Source of the DNA: Clostridium sp. AWRP
GTDB lineage: Bacteria > Bacillota > Clostridia > Clostridiales > Clostridiaceae
Reading direction: 5' to 3'
Assembly: GCF_004006395.2 (NCBI RefSeq)
Contig: NZ_CP029758.2
Span: forward strand, 2,480,001 to 2,544,000
DNA length: 64,000 nucleotides
In this document: in pieces, positions 8,042 through 17,078 of the stretch
Position numbering within the stretch: position 1 is the stretch's first letter
How the letters are laid out: each line of letters opens with the position of its first letter
Translations under genes and position numbers: made by a program
Notes under the pieces: model-generated
What the model saw: the letters and a program-made list of their open reading frames with translations, nothing else
Database searches by the model: none
What the model was told of the DNA's origin: nothing

Positions 8042-9010
8042 TTATAGTAAACATGCTGCATCTTGAGCATCGATATATTGCTCTAACTCTCCAATAGAAC
8101 TTGCAACAAGCTCATAGACAAGATATTCAGGTTTTATAAAATCCAGTAACTTTTTTACACAAGTATCTGTAAAGGGCTTATGGCTGTCTATATTGAAAAC
8201 ATGCATATACATTTCTTCACTCATTGGAGGTAACGTAAACTCTTTTTCCCTTGTGCTATTTATTTTTTCCATTACGTATTCACCTGATAATGAACAATTA
8301 AGATGTATACCCTTTATTAATTTTTTCAATTCCCCTAAATTTTTTACAATATTCATTATATATTCAATTCCCTGCTTTTCATTTTTAAGATGTAAATTTG
8401 TATTCATTAAATGTGATGTATCTAATACAAATCCTTTATTTGAATAATTAACTTTATCTAATAACCTATATGCATTTTCATAACTTAACATGGTAAATCC
8501 AGGCCACCACTCATTTTCAAATAGTAATTTTATGTTTGTATCCATACCTTTAAAAACTTCATTTATTAGATTGCTAGCAGCATCTATAATTTCTTCATCA
8601 GTATACGTAAAATCATAATTGAAAACATGCCTTTCTTGTACGTGAGCCACATGAAGAACGGCATATTCTGCACCGATCTTATCGGCCATTCTAATCTCTT
8701 TTCTATAATGCTCTATCATAACCTCCCTATTAGTACCACCATAATATTTTTCAACAACGTCCAAACTTCTGAATTGTTTTAAAAGTTCCTGTGTATTATT
8801 ATTCCAAAAATCTAGCCATGTAGGATAATACTTTAAATGGACACCTTTAACAAGATTACATGGAATAATATTTTCATCTAACCCTATGGGATGTAAAAGC
8901 TCAATACCATTCATTTTATGTTTTTTTAAAAAGTTTATGATATTACTTTTATTACAATGAAATCTTTCAACATCATAATTATATGTAGATAAATTCATTA
9001 ACTTTAGCAT
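8042..9010 (-). CDS. TIM-barrel protein, sugar phosphate isomerase/epimerase-like
   Basis: A 322-residue soluble protein of the xylose isomerase-like/AP endonuclease 2 TIM-barrel superfamily. It has metal-site-like segments LLFENEWWPG (about residues 163-172), FVLDTSHLMNT (about 196-206) and GIHLNCS (about 236-242), plus YAVLHVAHV. The substrate is unknown. It is the last gene of the large cobalamin-regulated surface/ECF operon, starting 12 nt after the second HlyD-like gene. A role in processing a corrinoid nucleotide loop or a related sugar is a guess from context. The start follows AGGAGATGTAAAAA. Confidence 0.75.
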   Translation of the reverse strand: MLKLMNLSTYNYDVERFHCNKSNIINFLKKHKMNGIELLHPIGLDENIIPCNLVKGVHLKYYPTWLDFWNNNTQELLKQFRSLDVVEKYYGGTNREVMIEHYRKEIRMADKIGAEYAVLHVAHVQERHVFNYDFTYTDEEIIDAASNLINEVFKGMDTNIKLLFENEWWPGFTMLSYENAYRLLDKVNYSNKGFVLDTSHLMNTNLHLKNEKQGIEYIMNIVKNLGELKKLIKGIHLNCSLSGEYVMEKINSTREKEFTLPPMSEEMYMHVFNIDSHKPFTDTCVKKLLDFIKPEYLVYELVASSIGELEQYIDAQDAACLL

Positions 9011-9022
9011 TTTTTACATCTC

Positions 9023-9730
9023 CTATTTACTTTTAGTATTTTCGTTTACTACACAAATTTTTACAGAGGCATTGGTACCCAATGTAAGCTGACTTTTTAA
9101 TTTTTTAGAATTGTTAAATACAATTTTTACAGGTATTTTTTCAACTTTTCTGTTATGCTTTCCGTCAGTTGAATATGCTGTGGGATTTATCGCATCTTCT
9201 GTCATTTCACCTATAGATTTTATTTTTCCTTGAAATTTTTGTGAACCATATTCATCTATAGTTATTTGAACAGGTTGTCCAACCTTTAATCTTCTTATTT
9301 TTGTTTCGTCTATCTTGGCAGTAACATAAAAATTTTCAGAATCTGCTAAAAGTGCTGTAGTTTTTCCTGGAGATAAAACTTCCCCCGCATTTGCTTCTTT
9401 TTTTACAACAATACCGTCAATAGGTGATTTTATCAAAGACTGGTCTATGCTAGAATCCGGGAGATTATCCATATCCTGACGTGCCAATATTTCATCTTTG
9501 CTAACTAAATCTCCTTCGTTTACATTAAATTGTAGTACTTTTCCTTGAATTTGTGAACCTACTTTAATCACATCTGCAGTAACCTTTGCATCATCAGTAA
9601 ATACATAATACACGTGTTCATATACATAATAGGAAACCCAACCAATAAACATTATTAAAACTGCTGCTAATATTCCTATAACTAATTTTTTACGATTTTT
9701 AACTGTATTAATGACTATACCAAGTTTCAT
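9023..9730 (-). CDS. HlyD-family membrane fusion-like protein, short coiled-coil type
   Basis: A 235-residue protein with one N-terminal transmembrane helix (about residues 17-37) and a biotinyl-lipoyl-like/barrel-sandwich domain (IKVGSQIQGKVLQFNVNEGDLVSKDE, cited as positions 55-80). A matching second half (SPIDGIVVKKEANAGE) and a beta-barrel region (about 125-225) follow. The long alpha-hairpin of true HlyD/EmrA is missing: the two lipoyl halves are only about 20 residues apart. There is no ABC or MFS partner next to it. It lies 18 nt after a second HlyD-like gene in the cobalamin operon. The function is unknown; it could scaffold the surface assembly. Confidence 0.8.
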   Translation of the reverse strand: MKLGIVINTVKNRKKLVIGILAAVLIMFIGWVSYYVYEHVYYVFTDDAKVTADVIKVGSQIQGKVLQFNVNEGDLVSKDEILARQDMDNLPDSSIDQSLIKSPIDGIVVKKEANAGEVLSPGKTTALLADSENFYVTAKIDETKIRRLKVGQPVQITIDEYGSQKFQGKIKSIGEMTEDAINPTAYSTDGKHNRKVEKIPVKIVFNNSKKLKSQLTLGTNASVKICVVNENTKSK

Positions 9731-9748
9731 ATTAACCCACCTTTTTCA

Positions 9749-10513
9749 TTATTTCAATCCAACTTCTGCAAACATACCTGGTTTTAAGCCCTTATTTTTA
9801 CTATCAAAAGTTATTTTCACAAGTACATTTGAGCTTTGGGTATCCACCTTTGAATTTATAACAGCTATTTTCCCCTTAAATTCATCTTCTTCGGATAGAT
9901 CAGGCACTTTTACATTTACACTTTGTCCAACTTGAATCTGGTTTAAAATATTTGTCGGCACATATGCATTTACGTACAACTTACTATTATCTACTATAGA
10001 AATAAGTTTTTTCCCTGGAATAACCATATCCCCTACATTCACATTTTTAGAACTTACCATACCTGAGATAGGAGCTGTAATAGTAGCATCTTTTAAAGAA
10101 GTTTGGGAATTCTTTAATTCTGCCTGAGCTTGAATCAATTGAGACTGATATTGGCTAACATCTGCTGTATTTAAAGGATTTTTTTGTGCATTATTTAAAT
10201 TTGACTGCGCCGTACTTACAGCTGATTGAGCTTGATCAACTCTGCTTTGGAGATCAGAAGTATCTAATTTTATAATCATATCTCCTGAACTTACTTTTTT
10301 ACCTAATTCAGTTGATATTTCTGAAACTCTTCCAGAAATATTGGACGTTACATCTACACTATTATCTGTAGTAATTTTACCCGCCATTATAAAAACATCC
10401 TGCTTATTTATCACACTTATACTAGAAGATTTAATGTCTTTTGTACTTTTAATAGTACTACACCCACTTAAACCTATCACTAAAATTAAACAAAATAAAA
10501 TAGATTTTTTCAT
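9749..10513 (-). CDS. HlyD-family lipoprotein (periplasmic adaptor-like)
   Basis: A protein of about 254 residues. The chosen ATG (MKKSILFCL) follows GGGAGG by 8 nt; an upstream in-frame extension lacks a ribosome binding site. The lipobox GLSGC places the acylated Cys at residue 18. A barrel-sandwich domain (VTSNISGRVSEISTELGKKV), a coiled-coil hairpin of about 60 residues rich in Gln/Ala and a second lipoyl half (TITAPISGMVSSKNVNVGD) follow, then a beta-barrel. Such adaptors normally pair with MacB or EmrB-like pumps; none is encoded here. It forms a pair with the following HlyD-like gene within the cobalamin operon. Confidence 0.83.
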   Translation of the reverse strand: MKKSILFCLILVIGLSGCSTIKSTKDIKSSSISVINKQDVFIMAGKITTDNSVDVTSNISGRVSEISTELGKKVSSGDMIIKLDTSDLQSRVDQAQSAVSTAQSNLNNAQKNPLNTADVSQYQSQLIQAQAELKNSQTSLKDATITAPISGMVSSKNVNVGDMVIPGKKLISIVDNSKLYVNAYVPTNILNQIQVGQSVNVKVPDLSEEDEFKGKIAVINSKVDTQSSNVLVKITFDSKNKGLKPGMFAEVGLK

Positions 10514-10535
10514 TTGGAGCCTCCCACAAATTATA

Positions 10536-11141
10536 TTATTTCCAATTGTCTGAGTAACCATCATGTATGCCATCTTGAAGGTATTTCCAAACTACTATAT
10601 CCCCAGTATGATATATCCACTGTCCACTGCCAACATTTGGTTTCACAAATTTGTTTTGACCTTTTTTTCTAACATAATAGCACCAACCAGATAGTCTTCC
10701 TGCTTTTTTTTCATAAAGACCATTTATAGCTGCAAAGTATATAGTGGAAACAGATCCGGTACACTTATAATTTATCTTAGCCTCATCTAAAAGTTTTTCC
10801 GTTATATACCCTACTGTTTGTCCATCCATATTATTTACATCTTTTCTTAAAAATACATTATTTCTATGTACTGTATCAATAAATTGAAAGGAATTATTTT
10901 CTTCTGGATCTCCTTGTTTAACAGTTATCTTTTCATTAGAATTTTTACTACTTGAATCTTTGTTACTTTTTTGCTTATTGTCAGAACTTGATGAAGATTT
11001 ATTACCTATTTCTTGAGAAGTTGATTGCTTATTCATAAGGCTCTCACTATAAAGCCTTTCAGCCTTTATAGCAAATGTAAACATAATTGCACAAATAACA
11101 AAAGCCACTGCAGCTATAATATACTTTTTCTTTTTATCCAC
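10536..11141 (-). CDS. Membrane-anchored DUF4430 protein (intrinsic factor/transcobalamin beta-domain-like)
   Basis: A protein of about 201 residues using a GTG start 9 nt after AAGGGG. An ATG nine bases upstream at 11150 would abut the ribosome binding site. It has one N-terminal transmembrane helix and a Ser/Lys/Asn-rich linker (about 35-75). The DUF4430 domain (about 85-200) contains NYKCTGSVSTIYFAAINGL, SGWCYYVRKKG and GDIVVWKY. The DUF4430 family is related to the C-terminal cobalamin-capping domain of intrinsic factor and transcobalamin. It is anchored on the outer face of the membrane near the ECF importer encoded in the same operon. It is paralogous to the gene at 13126-13761. Confidence 0.85.
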   Translation of the reverse strand: MDKKKKYIIAAVAFVICAIMFTFAIKAERLYSESLMNKQSTSQEIGNKSSSSSDNKQKSNKDSSSKNSNEKITVKQGDPEENNSFQFIDTVHRNNVFLRKDVNNMDGQTVGYITEKLLDEAKINYKCTGSVSTIYFAAINGLYEKKAGRLSGWCYYVRKKGQNKFVKPNVGSGQWIYHTGDIVVWKYLQDGIHDGYSDNWK

Positions 11142-11196
11142 ATCTATCATCCCCTTAATATATTTTATTATTATCCTAGACCTAATAAAAATATCT

Positions 11197-11220
11197 GCCA
11201 GGGAATCCACTGTCCCTGGC
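11197..11220 (-). terminator. Intra-operon hairpin, possible attenuator
   Basis: The minus strand has GCCAGGGA/TCCCTGGC followed by AGATATTTTT, between the CWB2/toroid gene and the next DUF4430 gene. It is either a partial terminator or a processing/stability hairpin. Confidence 0.5.
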
Positions 11221-11242
11221 TAAATAAATAGTATAAAGCAAT

Positions 11243-13102
11243 TTACTTGAATCTATATATGCATTTTCCTGATTGCCCCTTAAACATTCTATACGCTTCA
11301 AGTGCTTGAACCGCTTGTTCTGTTGCCATTCCATTATAGCCTGTTCCTTTTACATGACAGAATCCACCGCCTTCAACTTCATAACTTAAAATTGAGTCTA
11401 TAGGTGTTTTCCCATTTTTAGTAAATGCCTTACTTGTTGGATCTATACCATTTGCACAAAGAGCTATTACAACTTGAGAAGCACTTTCACTGTTAGCTGT
11501 ACCCCAAGATGAATATCCTCCATCACTAATCTGCTGAAGAGAAGAAAGTTTATCAAAAGCTTTATCTACTGCAGATTTTACATCTGGTTCATTAGTATAA
11601 GGTGCAAGAGATATAAGCGCCATAGCTGTCATATCAGGATCTGCAGTAACACCTCCATAAGACCACCCACCATCAATTGTTCTTTCAGCTAATATTTCTT
11701 TAACTAAACTAGGCCTACTGTTTACAGCATTTGATGGTATAGTAAAGTTTCCAGAATCAAGTGCTATAAGTGCAAATACATAAGCGTTTATACCTTGATC
11801 TGCCAATTCCTTATTATTATAAATTTTCTCTATAAAATTAAACCCATCAAAATTTGTAGGATCTTGTCCTATAGCCATAAGTGCCAGGGTAATTCTTTCA
11901 TAGTCTGTAGGTTGATGTAGCATTGATTTATAATTCTTTTTAAGATTAGTCAAATAGCTTTCTGGAACTGTTTTACCATATTCTGACACTCCTAAAGCTT
12001 GCCACTCACCTTCCACTCCTTCTGAAAGTATTTTATTTATAGCTGAATCCAAAGCAGCATCTACAGTTGAAGAAGTTCCCTTAGATATTCCTTCAAGCTC
12101 GTCCAAAATTGAGTCCGGCACTACTGCAGTACTTCCTAAAGCTGTAAGCACTACATTACCTGACATATTAGATTTTATAAAATTTGAAGTATTGGCAGCA
12201 ACACTTTTATAAACCAGTACCATAGGTGCAGATTTTTGTGCTGCAAGAGCTGAACCTGAAAGTGCATCTGCAAATTCATTTCCACTAGGTCCATCTCCTT
12301 CTGCTATATATACATGACTAAACTTAAGATCTGATTTAAAATTCTTAAGTATAGCAAGATTTGTTTCAAATCTTGTAGCCCCTCCTAATCTCTCTGCATT
12401 TGGCAATACACTTTTTACACTGTCTCCTATAGAAGCAGTTCCACCCACTACATAAGTCTTTTTTACATTGTTATTTTTTATATAATTACTTACTTCACTT
12501 GAAAGATTATCACTTCCAGACAAAAGTATTGGCATACCTTTACTTGCAGCTATAGGCGCTATAGAAAGACTATCCGCATAACCATTTCCTGAGGCAACTA
12601 CAATACTATCTGCATTACCAACTTTTTGGGCTATCTTCACTGAAGTTTCATATCTATTTGTTCCTCCAAGTCTTTGTATATCACTTATTCCAAGACTTTT
12701 TAATTGAGCTACTATATTTTCAGATAACGAAGCTGCTCCTCCAATTAAAAATACCTGAGTTGCTTTAAGTCTTTTTATTTCACTCATAATGTTATCACTT
12801 AATGCATTCTGTCCTGAAAGAATTATTGGTGCATTAAGCTTCTTAGCAAGAGGTGCTGCACAAAGAGCATCTGCATAACCATACCCTTGTGCTAGAACAA
12901 CTGTATTAGCACCATTCGGCCATCCATTTTGACTTATTTTAAGTGACGTTTCAATTCTATTACTTCCATAGATTCTATCCTTAACTATAGTTCCACTGGT
13001 AGAATCTTTTGAAGCATCTGCCATTGTAGTTACTTCAAAACCAGACATTGCAACACTTAATGTACACAAAAATACAACTAATTTACTAACAACTTTTTTC
13101 AT
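11243..13102 (-). CDS. Cell-wall protein: three CWB2 repeats plus alpha/alpha-toroid (transcobalamin alpha-domain-like)
   Basis: A 619-residue secreted protein. It has a signal peptide (about 1-29) and three cell-wall-binding type 2 repeats (about 40-345; each begins like RLGGTNRYETSVKIA). The C-terminal alpha/alpha-toroid (about 350-615) has repeat motifs such as DGGWSYGG, DPDMTAMALISLAPY and DGGYSSWG. The CWB2 module attaches to secondary wall polymer. The toroid belongs to the prenyltransferase/squalene-cyclase-like fold shared with the alpha domain of intrinsic factor and transcobalamin. The cyclase catalytic acid motif is not seen, so binding is more likely than catalysis. It is flanked by two DUF4430 genes, which could supply the beta domain. 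Confidence 0.88.
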   Translation of the reverse strand: MKKVVSKLVVFLCTLSVAMSGFEVTTMADASKDSTSGTIVKDRIYGSNRIETSLKISQNGWPNGANTVVLAQGYGYADALCAAPLAKKLNAPIILSGQNALSDNIMSEIKRLKATQVFLIGGAASLSENIVAQLKSLGISDIQRLGGTNRYETSVKIAQKVGNADSIVVASGNGYADSLSIAPIAASKGMPILLSGSDNLSSEVSNYIKNNNVKKTYVVGGTASIGDSVKSVLPNAERLGGATRFETNLAILKNFKSDLKFSHVYIAEGDGPSGNEFADALSGSALAAQKSAPMVLVYKSVAANTSNFIKSNMSGNVVLTALGSTAVVPDSILDELEGISKGTSSTVDAALDSAINKILSEGVEGEWQALGVSEYGKTVPESYLTNLKKNYKSMLHQPTDYERITLALMAIGQDPTNFDGFNFIEKIYNNKELADQGINAYVFALIALDSGNFTIPSNAVNSRPSLVKEILAERTIDGGWSYGGVTADPDMTAMALISLAPYTNEPDVKSAVDKAFDKLSSLQQISDGGYSSWGTANSESASQVVIALCANGIDPTSKAFTKNGKTPIDSILSYEVEGGGFCHVKGTGYNGMATEQAVQALEAYRMFKGQSGKCIYRFK

Positions 13103-13125
13103 ATTTTTCCCTCCAAAATTATTTA

Positions 13126-13761
13126 TTAAAAACTACTTTTCCCCCAATCACCTTCATAACCATCGTGAATTCCATCTGCAAGATACCTCCAAACTATTAC
13201 ATCGCCACTGTGCCATGTCCATTGTCCACTTCCTACATTAGGTTTATGAAATGCATTGTCGCCTTTTTTCCTCATATAGTAGCACCATCCAGAAAGTTTT
13301 CCTGCTTTTTTCTCTTCAAGTCCATTTATAGCTGCAAAATATATTGTAGATACAGAACCAGTACACCTATAATTTATTTTGGCATTATCTAAAATTCTTT
13401 CTGTTATATATCCTACATTTTGTCCTTCCATACTACTATCCACATCTTTTGCAAGTATCATTTTATTTCCATGGACTGTATCAATAATTTGAAAAGTGCA
13501 CTTACTCTTAGGATCTTTAGCTGTAACTTTTACGATACCATCTGAAGTAACAGTAGAAGGATTAGTTGAATTTTTAGATTTAGTATCTTTATTAATTTTA
13601 TTAGTGGATTTTGCTTGCTCTTTTTGTGAGGCTATTTGTTTATTTGTAATAACATTTGAGTATATTTTATTTGCCTTAAGTCCTAAAATAAATAGTCCTA
13701 CAAAGATGATAAAGGCCACTATTGCTACAGCATATTTTTTTTTGCTGCCCTTTATATTCAT
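13126..13761 (-). CDS. Membrane-anchored DUF4430 protein (beta-domain-like)
   Basis: A 211-residue protein with an N-terminal transmembrane helix (about 9-28), a Lys/Ser/Thr-rich linker and a DUF4430 domain (about 90-208). Conserved segments are INYRCTGSVSTIYFAAINGL, SGWCYYMRKKGDNAFHKP and GDVIVWRYLADGIHDGY. It is a close paralogue of the gene at 10536-11141, and the CWB2/toroid gene lies between them. The start follows AAGGAGGACATAAATT. It sits directly after the ECF S-component gene, so a docking role for captured corrinoid at the membrane is plausible but inferred. Confidence 0.86.
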   Translation of the reverse strand: MNIKGSKKKYAVAIVAFIIFVGLFILGLKANKIYSNVITNKQIASQKEQAKSTNKINKDTKSKNSTNPSTVTSDGIVKVTAKDPKSKCTFQIIDTVHGNKMILAKDVDSSMEGQNVGYITERILDNAKINYRCTGSVSTIYFAAINGLEEKKAGKLSGWCYYMRKKGDNAFHKPNVGSGQWTWHSGDVIVWRYLADGIHDGYEGDWGKSSF

Positions 13762-13780
13762 AATTTATGTCCTCCTTATA

Positions 13781-14467
13781 TTATTTTATATAACTTATAA
13801 TAAGCTTTCTCTTATAACGTTGAAATACAGGCAAAAAACTGCCATAAAATATTATTGAAAATATAAAGGAACTCCCTCCATGAAGTACATCAAAAGTCAG
13901 TCCAGATACATATCCTCCTATAAACGTCCAAAAATTTAACGGTTTTATAAATCCAATTACATATTGGAGATCCATAATCCAATCAAACATAAATCCAAAT
14001 AAGAAACACACTACTGAAAATTTAAAGGCAGATACCTTTTTTCCTCTTTTGCCCCAAAAGCCTGCTATAATTCCTACAAGTCCCCAAGAAAACATTTGCC
14101 ATGGGGTCCATGGCCCCTGCCCAAAAAATATATTTGACAAAAATGCTGTAGTACTCCCAACCAAAAATCCTTCGTAAGGTCCAAATACAAAACCGGTCAA
14201 TGCAACAAGAAACGTAACAGGCTTTACATTTGGTATGGGAGCAAAAGCTATCCTTCCAACAGTAGCAAAAGCACTTAATGTAGCTATAATAGCTATTTCC
14301 TTCGTACCTGCATTGCTCTTTTCAAAATAAAAATAACTCATAAATAATATAACAAATACACCTATCATACACATAGATGAAACACCAGTTTGAAAATCAC
14401 TTTTTACTGTAAGTGCCATAAGCACTACAATTATAATAGCAGTAATTATAATTATTAATTTCTTCAT
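13781..14467 (-). CDS. ECF transporter S component, probable cobalamin/corrinoid-specific
   Basis: A 228-residue membrane protein with about six hydrophobic helices. The chosen ATG lies 3 nt inside the end of the EcfA gene and follows AAGGTG; a GTG nine bases earlier is less likely. It has S-component features such as a central cluster of small residues (AFAPIPNVKPVTFLVALTGF). It ends the T-A-A'-S set. Substrate specificity cannot be read from the protein. Cobalamin is inferred from the riboswitch at the operon head and the DUF4430/toroid neighbours, as for the known ECF cobalamin importers. Confidence 0.82.
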   Translation of the reverse strand: MKKLIIIITAIIIVVLMALTVKSDFQTGVSSMCMIGVFVILFMSYFYFEKSNAGTKEIAIIATLSAFATVGRIAFAPIPNVKPVTFLVALTGFVFGPYEGFLVGSTTAFLSNIFFGQGPWTPWQMFSWGLVGIIAGFWGKRGKKVSAFKFSVVCFLFGFMFDWIMDLQYVIGFIKPLNFWTFIGGYVSGLTFDVLHGGSSFIFSIIFYGSFLPVFQRYKRKLIISYIK

Positions 14468-16092
14468 ACTACACACCTTCTAAGTGCATCTTCTAATGTA
14501 AATATATTTTTATCTTTATCTCTAAGCAGTTTATTAATTGATGTGGTATAAAATATTCCATCTCCAAGCACTTTTTCCTTACTACCATCTGCTACAATAC
14601 TTCCATTAAACATAATCATATACCTTCTACAAAATTTGCTGGCAAAATCCGTATCATGGGTTACAAGTATAATAGTAGTACCCTTTTCATTTAAATTCTG
14701 AAGCAATTTCCCTAACTTATCCTTAAGCTCACCTTCAAGTCCTCGTGTAGGTTCATCTAATAAAATTATTTCAGGACGTAAAACAAGTATACTTGCTATT
14801 GCTACTCTCTGACGCTGACCACCGCTTAAATCTCTAGGGTTCTTCTCTCTCAATTCATATATTTCAAGTTCCCTTAACACATTTTCAATTGTATCTTCAT
14901 CATATATGCCATAATTATCCATAGTGAATTTAATCTCTTCGTAAACACTATCTTTTGATAAATAGTCATTTGGATTTTGGGATACATATCCTACGTGATG
15001 TGCCACTTCTCTTATATTCATTTTTTTTACATTTTTATCATAAAGCTTTATTGTGCCTTCATAATCCTTAAGTCCCATTATGCATTTTAAAAGAGTACTC
15101 TTTCCTGCACCATTAGCTCCCATTATACTTATGAATTCTCCATTTTTTATCTCAAAATTTAAATTTTCTAATACTTCCTTATTATCATATTTACAATTTA
15201 ATTTTTTTGTAAATAATATAACGGATTCATTTGTTTCTTTGTCAGCTGCCTTTTCTTCATTTTTCAAACTGAAGTCAGTATTTAAAATTTTTACCCGGGC
15301 ATCTTTGAAATCTTTAGGCATACTTTTAAAATTATTTTTTTTAAAAAATTTAAGATAATCTGGCATAAACATAAACTGCCTTTCATCACAGTTATAATAA
15401 AAATCCTTTTTATCATCAAACAATTTTAATTTTCCATCATTCATAATAGCTATAGAATCTACAGTATCAAACCATCTATTTACTCTTTGTTCTATAACTA
15501 TAACCGTTATTCCAAGTTCTTCGTTTATTTTTTTAACCAAATTAAGCATTTCTTCTGCAGATGATGGATCAAGCTGTGAAGTAGGCTCATCCAAAATTAT
15601 ACATCTTGGCATATATACAAGTGCAGAAGCCACTGCTACTTTTTGCTTTTCTCCTCCAGATAGGGAAGTTACATCTCTATTAGCTAAATGAAGTATTCCA
15701 GTAAATTGAAGTGCCTCATAAACTCTCCTCTTTATAACATCTTCATCTGCACCTACATTTTCAAGTCCAAAAGCTATTTCTCTATGTACTTTATTCATCA
15801 TAAGCTGCCTTTCAGGATCTTGAAAAACCATAGTTATATTTTCTGCTCTATCCTTATGGCTCATATTTCCTACATCTTTTCCATCTATTTTTATTTCACC
15901 GCCTATGGTTCCCCCATAAAAATTAGGTACTGTGCCAATAATAGCTCTAGCAAGCGTTGATTTTCCTGAGCCTGATCTTCCTGCTATAAGAAGGAAATCA
16001 TTTTTTTCAAGGGACAAATTTATATCTTTTAATGACCTTTTCTTTTCCAATGGATATGTAAAATTTAAATTATTTATTTCTATATACGACAT
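14464..16092 (-). CDS. ECF transporter energy-coupling ATPase, fused EcfA-EcfA'
   Basis: A protein of about 542 residues with two complete ABC ATPase domains. Domain 1 has Walker A GRSGSGKST (about 38-46), signature LSGGEKQK and ILDEPTSQLDP. Domain 2 has Walker A GANGAGKST (about 325-333), signature LSGGQRQR and LLDEPTRGLEG. The Asp normally after Leu in the second D-loop is Glu (GLEG). The chosen ATG (MSYIEI) lies 8 nt after GAGGAG and overlaps the end of the ecfT gene. It energises the importer together with the T and S components next to it. Confidence 0.9.
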   Translation of the reverse strand: MSYIEINNLNFTYPLEKKRSLKDINLSLEKNDFLLIAGRSGSGKSTLARAIIGTVPNFYGGTIGGEIKIDGKDVGNMSHKDRAENITMVFQDPERQLMMNKVHREIAFGLENVGADEDVIKRRVYEALQFTGILHLANRDVTSLSGGEKQKVAVASALVYMPRCIILDEPTSQLDPSSAEEMLNLVKKINEELGITVIVIEQRVNRWFDTVDSIAIMNDGKLKLFDDKKDFYYNCDERQFMFMPDYLKFFKKNNFKSMPKDFKDARVKILNTDFSLKNEEKAADKETNESVILFTKKLNCKYDNKEVLENLNFEIKNGEFISIMGANGAGKSTLLKCIMGLKDYEGTIKLYDKNVKKMNIREVAHHVGYVSQNPNDYLSKDSVYEEIKFTMDNYGIYDEDTIENVLRELEIYELREKNPRDLSGGQRQRVAIASILVLRPEIILLDEPTRGLEGELKDKLGKLLQNLNEKGTTIILVTHDTDFASKFCRRYMIMFNGSIVADGSKEKVLGDGIFYTTSINKLLRDKDKNIFTLEDALRRCVV

Positions 16093-17005
16093 AACTCGTC
16101 TCCTCACTATTAAAAATTATTGTAAATGTAATAATTGCTATAAAAACAAAAATTACAGCTATTCCAATATTAAAAAAGTTTACACTACTTACGCCATCAT
16201 ATATATTAAATTCAACCCACTTTTTAAACTGAGATATACCAAAAAATATCATAAGAGCAATACTTAAAGCTATTACTTTCCAATCCCTAACTTTAAGTTC
16301 CTGTCTCTCATACACACTTCTATGACCACTCAAAAATCCTCTAACATAAGCAGATTCTCCTATATCAAAAGACCCTTCCATGGAATCTTCCAAAAGCACT
16401 GACATTACAGGTACATAGCTTGATGCTTTTTCTTTGGCCTTTTTCTTATTAAATATTACTCCCCTTATTTCATAAATTTCTTTTAAATTTTTAAATCTAT
16501 CTTTCATAGTTGGAATAAGCTTAAAACTTATCATAAGCATTAAAGTAGATTTAGGCATTATAGAAGAAAAATACGAAACCGCTTCATCTGAATCAATCAT
16601 AATTTCAAGTATAAAAAAGAGATATATCATAGCTAAAAACTTAAAGCACATAACTACCGCATAAATTATAGCTTCTAGCGTAAATCTTTTGTGAAAAAGA
16701 TAAAAAAGAGTAGTACTTCCTGAACTTACAAAAAGCATATTTATTCCTATTATTAAAATAGCAATTGGAATAAAATAATAGAACCCTGTTTTAAATCTGT
16801 GCTTTTCTTTGCAAAATATTATAATGGGAATAATAAACACATATACGGAAGCAAGTACCACTGGGTTATCTGTAGAAAATATAATTATCATCATGGAGAG
16901 AAACACTAAGGAAACTGTAAGTACATGATACTGCTTAAAATCTATATAACGTTTGACACTCTCCTTTTTAGATAAGAATTTAATTTGTTCATTATCATTA
17001 GTCAT
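16070..17005 (-). CDS. ECF transporter transmembrane component (EcfT)
   Basis: A protein of about 311 residues with 5-6 transmembrane helices and the EcfT coupling motif region ESAYVRGFLSGHRS (about 220-233), equivalent to the Ala-Arg-Gly motifs that contact the ATPases. The start at MTNDNEQ is preferred: upstream codons overlap the ribosome binding site (AAAGGAAGTG) and an intergenic hairpin. It is followed by the fused EcfA and the S component, so the whole importer is encoded contiguously. It lies within the cobalamin-riboswitch operon starting at about 25.3 kb. Confidence 0.87.
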   Translation of the reverse strand: MTNDNEQIKFLSKKESVKRYIDFKQYHVLTVSLVFLSMMIIIFSTDNPVVLASVYVFIIPIIIFCKEKHRFKTGFYYFIPIAILIIGINMLFVSSGSTTLFYLFHKRFTLEAIIYAVVMCFKFLAMIYLFFILEIMIDSDEAVSYFSSIMPKSTLMLMISFKLIPTMKDRFKNLKEIYEIRGVIFNKKKAKEKASSYVPVMSVLLEDSMEGSFDIGESAYVRGFLSGHRSVYERQELKVRDWKVIALSIALMIFFGISQFKKWVEFNIYDGVSSVNFFNIGIAVIFVFIAIITFTIIFNSEETSYVVYRNK

Positions 17006-17032
17006 TTTGGGCTTCACTTCCTTTAACTGCTT

Positions 17033-17063
17033 AAAGAATGGCTGTAAAATCCAGCCACTCTTT
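17033..17063 (-). terminator. Intra-operon hairpin before ecfT
   Basis: The minus strand has AAAGAGTGGCTG/CAGCCATTCTTT (12 bp with a G-T pair) followed by AAGCAG rather than a T-run. It may shape relative expression of the surface-protein and ECF parts through processing. Confidence 0.45.
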
Positions 17064-17078
17064 AACATTTTTATAATT

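Noticed and set aside
11243..13102. Squalene cyclase/prenyltransferase enzyme call for the toroid proteins
   Set aside because: The fold motifs fit, but I see no DxDD-type catalytic motif, and the proteins are secreted. A binding role like the transcobalamin alpha domain is more consistent.
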